Below are positions 5,612-7,311 of a stretch of DNA of 7,311 nucleotides, one piece after another. Under the pieces are notes generated by a model. The model made no database searches and was not told where the DNA came from. It worked only from the letters and a program-made list of their open reading frames with translations. Origin of the DNA: Planctomycetota bacterium (lineage in GTDB: Bacteria > Patescibacteriota > Patescibacteriia > Patescibacteriales > UBA12465). Location of the stretch: positions 1-7,311 of the forward strand of contig JALOQQ010000052.1 in assembly GCA_025453315.1 (NCBI GenBank), in the 5' to 3' direction. Within the stretch, counting starts at the first letter, position 1. Each line of letters opens with the position of its first letter. The translations under genes and the position numbers were made by a program.

Positions 5612-6397
5612 ATGCCACTTTCTTATACGGCTTTAGTACCGCATTCGCCCATTCTAATTCCTTCTATTGGTAAAGATAATCATTCCCTTTTAAACAAAAC
5701 TAATGAGGCTTTGCGGGAAATAAGAGAAAAACTTAAAGAAAAAGAAATAGAAACTTTAATTATTATTTCACCACATGGTCCTAATAACAATAATTTTATA
5801 ATTAATGTTGATAATGTTTATAATTTAGATTTTTCGGAATTTGGTGATTTTACAGCTAAGGCTGAAATAAGAAGCGAACTGGGTCTAGCTCAATTAATAA
5901 AAGAAACAATAAATAAAGAGCTACCAATTAAATTACAAAGCCCAGAAAAAAATGATTATGCTTCCGCCATTCCTCTTTTTCTTTTAGCCCAAGGGCTACA
6001 ATTAAAAAGTATCGTCATTAATACCGCCAATACTAACTATGCTGAACATTTTCTGCTAGGACAAAAATTAGCTGAATTATTCAGCATTCAAAATAAAAAA
6101 ATCGCCCTTATTGCTTCAGGCGACCTTTCTCATAGAGTAAAAAAAAATTCTCCAGCTGGTTATTCTCCAAAAGGTGTTAAATTCGATCATTTAATTTTAA
6201 ATGCCCTAACCCAGGCACACGCCGAAAATGAACTTCTTACTTTAGATGAAAAATTTGTTACAGCGGCTGGAGAATGTGGACTAAAGCCAATTCTAGTTTT
6301 ATTAGGAGCGATTTCTAATCAAAATTATCTTCCCCGCCCGCTTTCTTATCAAAACGATTTCGGTATTGGTTATTTGACCATGGACTTTGCTTTCTAA
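5612..6397 (+). CDS. LigB/Memo-like class III extradiol dioxygenase family protein
   Basis: 261 residues, the usual size for stand-alone members of this fold. Seen: LVPHSPILIPSIG with His11, IIISPHG with His55, ASGDLSHRV with His174, AGECGLKPILVLLGA with Glu221, and a closing LSYQNDFGIGYL. In LigAB-type enzymes the equivalents of His11, His55 and Glu221 bind iron and the His of the SGDLSH-type motif is catalytic. Closely similar proteins are annotated as AmmeMemoRadiSam system protein B or 'extradiol ring-cleavage dioxygenase subunit B', whose substrate is unknown. The second acid/base position, usually His in a D-H motif, is Tyr here (D115-Y116). No AMMECR1 or radical-SAM partner is in the window, so assignment to that three-gene system is unproven. 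It starts 14 bp after the secreted-protein gene without a Shine-Dalgarno sequence. Its last 83 bp overlap the 3' end of a minus-strand gene. Cytosolic; no signal peptide. Confidence 0.85.
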   Translation: MPLSYTALVPHSPILIPSIGKDNHSLLNKTNEALREIREKLKEKEIETLIIISPHGPNNNNFIINVDNVYNLDFSEFGDFTAKAEIRSELGLAQLIKETINKELPIKLQSPEKNDYASAIPLFLLAQGLQLKSIVINTANTNYAEHFLLGQKLAELFSIQNKKIALIASGDLSHRVKKNSPAGYSPKGVKFDHLILNALTQAHAENELLTLDEKFVTAAGECGLKPILVLLGAISNQNYLPRPLSYQNDFGIGYLTMDFAF

Positions 6398-6677
6398 AAC
6401 TACTTTCTTTATTATTTCCTTTATTATCAATAATCTTAAAAAAATATTTCCAAGCTTCGCCGCCCTGACACAATTCTTTAGTATCATTTAAACAAATATT
6501 AATGAAGGTGCTGGGATTTTCCTTACAAACCTTAAAGACGGCCGAACGCTTAAAATTAGGGATACTTAATTCCTTAATTATACGCAAAGCTAAATCTTGC
6601 CAAGCATAGGCTGGCGGTTTAACTATTTGCTGTTTATTTAAAATAGATCCTAAACTTTCTAATTCGCTTATTCGCAT
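6315..6677 (-). CDS. Small conserved hypothetical protein (CPR-type)
   Basis: 120 residues, soluble. The core AYAWQDLALRIIKELSIP then FKRSAVFKVCKENP then LNDTKELCQGGEAWKYFFKII (about 23-83) resembles small proteins I recall from CPR genomes; the function is not known to me. Three cysteines (51, 62, 70) are spread through the core without a clear zinc-ribbon spacing. The predicted helices and Lys/Arg richness would allow nucleic-acid or ribosome binding, but no motif shows it. The last ~27 residues (from 94; Ser/Asn/Arg/Gly-rich) are encoded opposite the conserved 3' end of the dioxygenase-like gene and look like a low-complexity extension. The start ATG at 6677 lies 6 bp from the divergent def start. 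This is judged a real gene because codon phase and protein character hold across the stretch 6398-6677, where no other good gene exists. Confidence 0.72.
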   Translation of the reverse strand: MRISELESLGSILNKQQIVKPPAYAWQDLALRIIKELSIPNFKRSAVFKVCKENPSTFINICLNDTKELCQGGEAWKYFFKIIDNKGNNKESSFRKQSPWSNNQYRNRFDKKAGGEDNFD

Positions 6678-6683
6678 ATAAAT

Positions 6684-7184
6684 ATGGCTAAATTATTAAC
6701 AATCATTATTAATCCTGATCCTATTTTACGCAAAAAATCAGAAAATATCAAAATTGAAGAAATTAAGAAAAAAGATTTTTTATCTTTTATCTTAGACATG
6801 GAAAAAACTATGTTAAAAAAAGATGGAATTGGTTTAGCGGCGCCACAGATTGGTAGAAATATTCGCTTAATAGTGGTTAAAAATGAAGGTAGTAAACACA
6901 ATTTTTTCATGATCAATCCAAAAGTAACGCAAAAATCTTGGGCCAAAGAGTGGGGCGAAGAAGGTTGTCTTTCTGTACCATTAACTTTTGGTAAAGTTGA
7001 ACGACATAAAAAATTAACCTGCACCTATCTAGATCCACAAGGAAAACAAAAAACTTTAAGAGCTGAGGGTATCTTGGCCAGAGTAATACAACACGAAGTT
7101 GACCATTTAGACGCTATTCTTTTTATTGATAAGGCTAAAGAAATACGCACCATCACAGAAGAAGAACAAAAATCCTTGCGCTAA
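6684..7184 (+). CDS. def: Peptide deformylase
   Basis: Removes the N-terminal formyl group from nascent proteins at the ribosome exit using a bound divalent metal (usually Fe2+). The 166-residue length fits the family. All three signature motifs are present: GIGLAAPQIG (48-57, Gln55 in the active site), EGCLSVP (93-99, Cys95 metal ligand) and QHEVDH (136-141, His137 and His141 ligands, Glu138 catalytic). The residue after HLD in motif 3 is Ala144 where Gly is common, a mild change. The start MAKLLTIIINPDPILRKKS fits the family N-terminus. There is no Shine-Dalgarno sequence; TATAAAT directly abuts the ATG. The usual partner fmt is not adjacent. The upstream neighbour is divergent with 6 bp between starts, and the downstream neighbour is convergent with 1 bp between stops, so no separate terminator fits. 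Confidence 0.96.
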   Translation: MAKLLTIIINPDPILRKKSENIKIEEIKKKDFLSFILDMEKTMLKKDGIGLAAPQIGRNIRLIVVKNEGSKHNFFMINPKVTQKSWAKEWGEEGCLSVPLTFGKVERHKKLTCTYLDPQGKQKTLRAEGILARVIQHEVDHLDAILFIDKAKEIRTITEEEQKSLR

Positions 7185-7185
7185 A

Positions 7186-7311
7186 TTACTTACTAGAAAA
7201 TCTATTTAAAAGGTTTTTAATTTTATCTTTCCAAGTGTGACGTCGTTTAATTACAACAAAAACTACAAATAAAGCACCGAGAATTAATAAACCGTAATAA
7301 ATTTCTTTATA
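7186..7311 (-). CDS. C-terminus of a membrane protein (partial)
   Basis: Reading the minus strand from the right edge gives 41 codons then TAA at 7188-7186. The visible tail starts YKEIYYGLLILGALFVVFVV, one clear transmembrane helix of about 15-17 residues, then IKRRHTWKDKIKNLLNRFSSK, a strongly basic, possibly amphipathic end. By the positive-inside rule the C-terminus faces the cytoplasm. The 5' part lies beyond the window, so the family cannot be named. The short frame is credible because of the sharp hydrophobic-to-basic switch and because it exactly fills the space after def. Confidence 0.65.
   Translation of the reverse strand, partial: YKEIYYGLLILGALFVVFVVIKRRHTWKDKIKNLLNRFSSK

Noticed and set aside
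6302..6487. Minus-strand 61-codon frame overlapping the dioxygenase 3' end
   Set aside because: It is in a different frame from the credible 120-residue protein on the same strand, with no domain character.
6668..7024. Minus-strand 118-codon frame opposite def
   Set aside because: It is antisense to a peptide deformylase with all motifs intact and overlaps the start of the small conserved gene; a shadow frame.
1..7311. Recoded UGA (Gracilibacteria/SR1 code)
   Set aside because: All genes are full length under the standard bacterial code and end in TAA or TAG, with no family-conserved position interrupted by TGA.
1..7311. tRNA, rRNA, insertion sequence or phage elements
   Set aside because: No cloverleaf or rRNA-like stretch, transposase, terminal inverted repeat or integrase was seen by eye; a tRNAscan or Rfam search could not be run.

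Overview
The window reads as chromosome from an AT-rich bacterium, most likely a member of Candidatus Patescibacteria (CPR). This is inference from gene content. The secreted lysozyme-fold protein with C-terminal 'LIQDGKKRPF'-type repeats and the small 'AWQDLALRIIKEL...' protein resemble families I associate with CPR genomes. None of the genes has a convincing Shine-Dalgarno sequence, and intergenic spaces are short. Every complete gene ends in TAA or TAG and reads through under the standard bacterial code, so nothing suggests the UGA-glycine code of Gracilibacteria/Absconditabacteria.

Left (1-2979): a regulatory region carries a promoter firing left out of the window and, back to back with it, a heat-shock promoter with a near-perfect CIRCE operator (HrcA site). 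The latter drives an 878-residue Hsp100 ATPase. This is ClpB by its N-domain, long M-domain and AAA modules, but its second AAA module contains a ClpC-like loop with an IGF tripeptide, the signature used by ClpA/ClpC/ClpX to dock on ClpP. A bidirectional hairpin terminator, preceded by a small tandem repeat, separates it from the convergent next operon.

Middle (2980-4109): a two-gene minus-strand operon encodes an unrecognised soluble protein and a probable lipoprotein with a DxDGDG motif. A consensus -35 promoter drives it from the divergent intergenic region. That region also holds a candidate promoter and an 8-bp leader hairpin for the rightward genes.

Right (4110-7311): a secreted protein with a lysozyme-like domain and four ~60-residue repeats is followed 14 bp later by a LigB/Memo-like class III extradiol dioxygenase family protein. 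The latter runs tail to tail, with an 83-bp overlap, into a small conserved minus-strand protein. That gene's start codon lies only 6 bp from the divergent start of peptide deformylase (def). The window closes with the C-terminus of a minus-strand membrane protein whose stop lies 1 bp from the def stop.

The genes do not form one pathway. Protein quality control (ClpB-like), nascent-chain processing (def) and envelope or secreted functions are interleaved in the compact, strand-switching layout usual for small genomes. The most noteworthy item is the natural ClpB/ClpC hybrid architecture under HrcA-type control.
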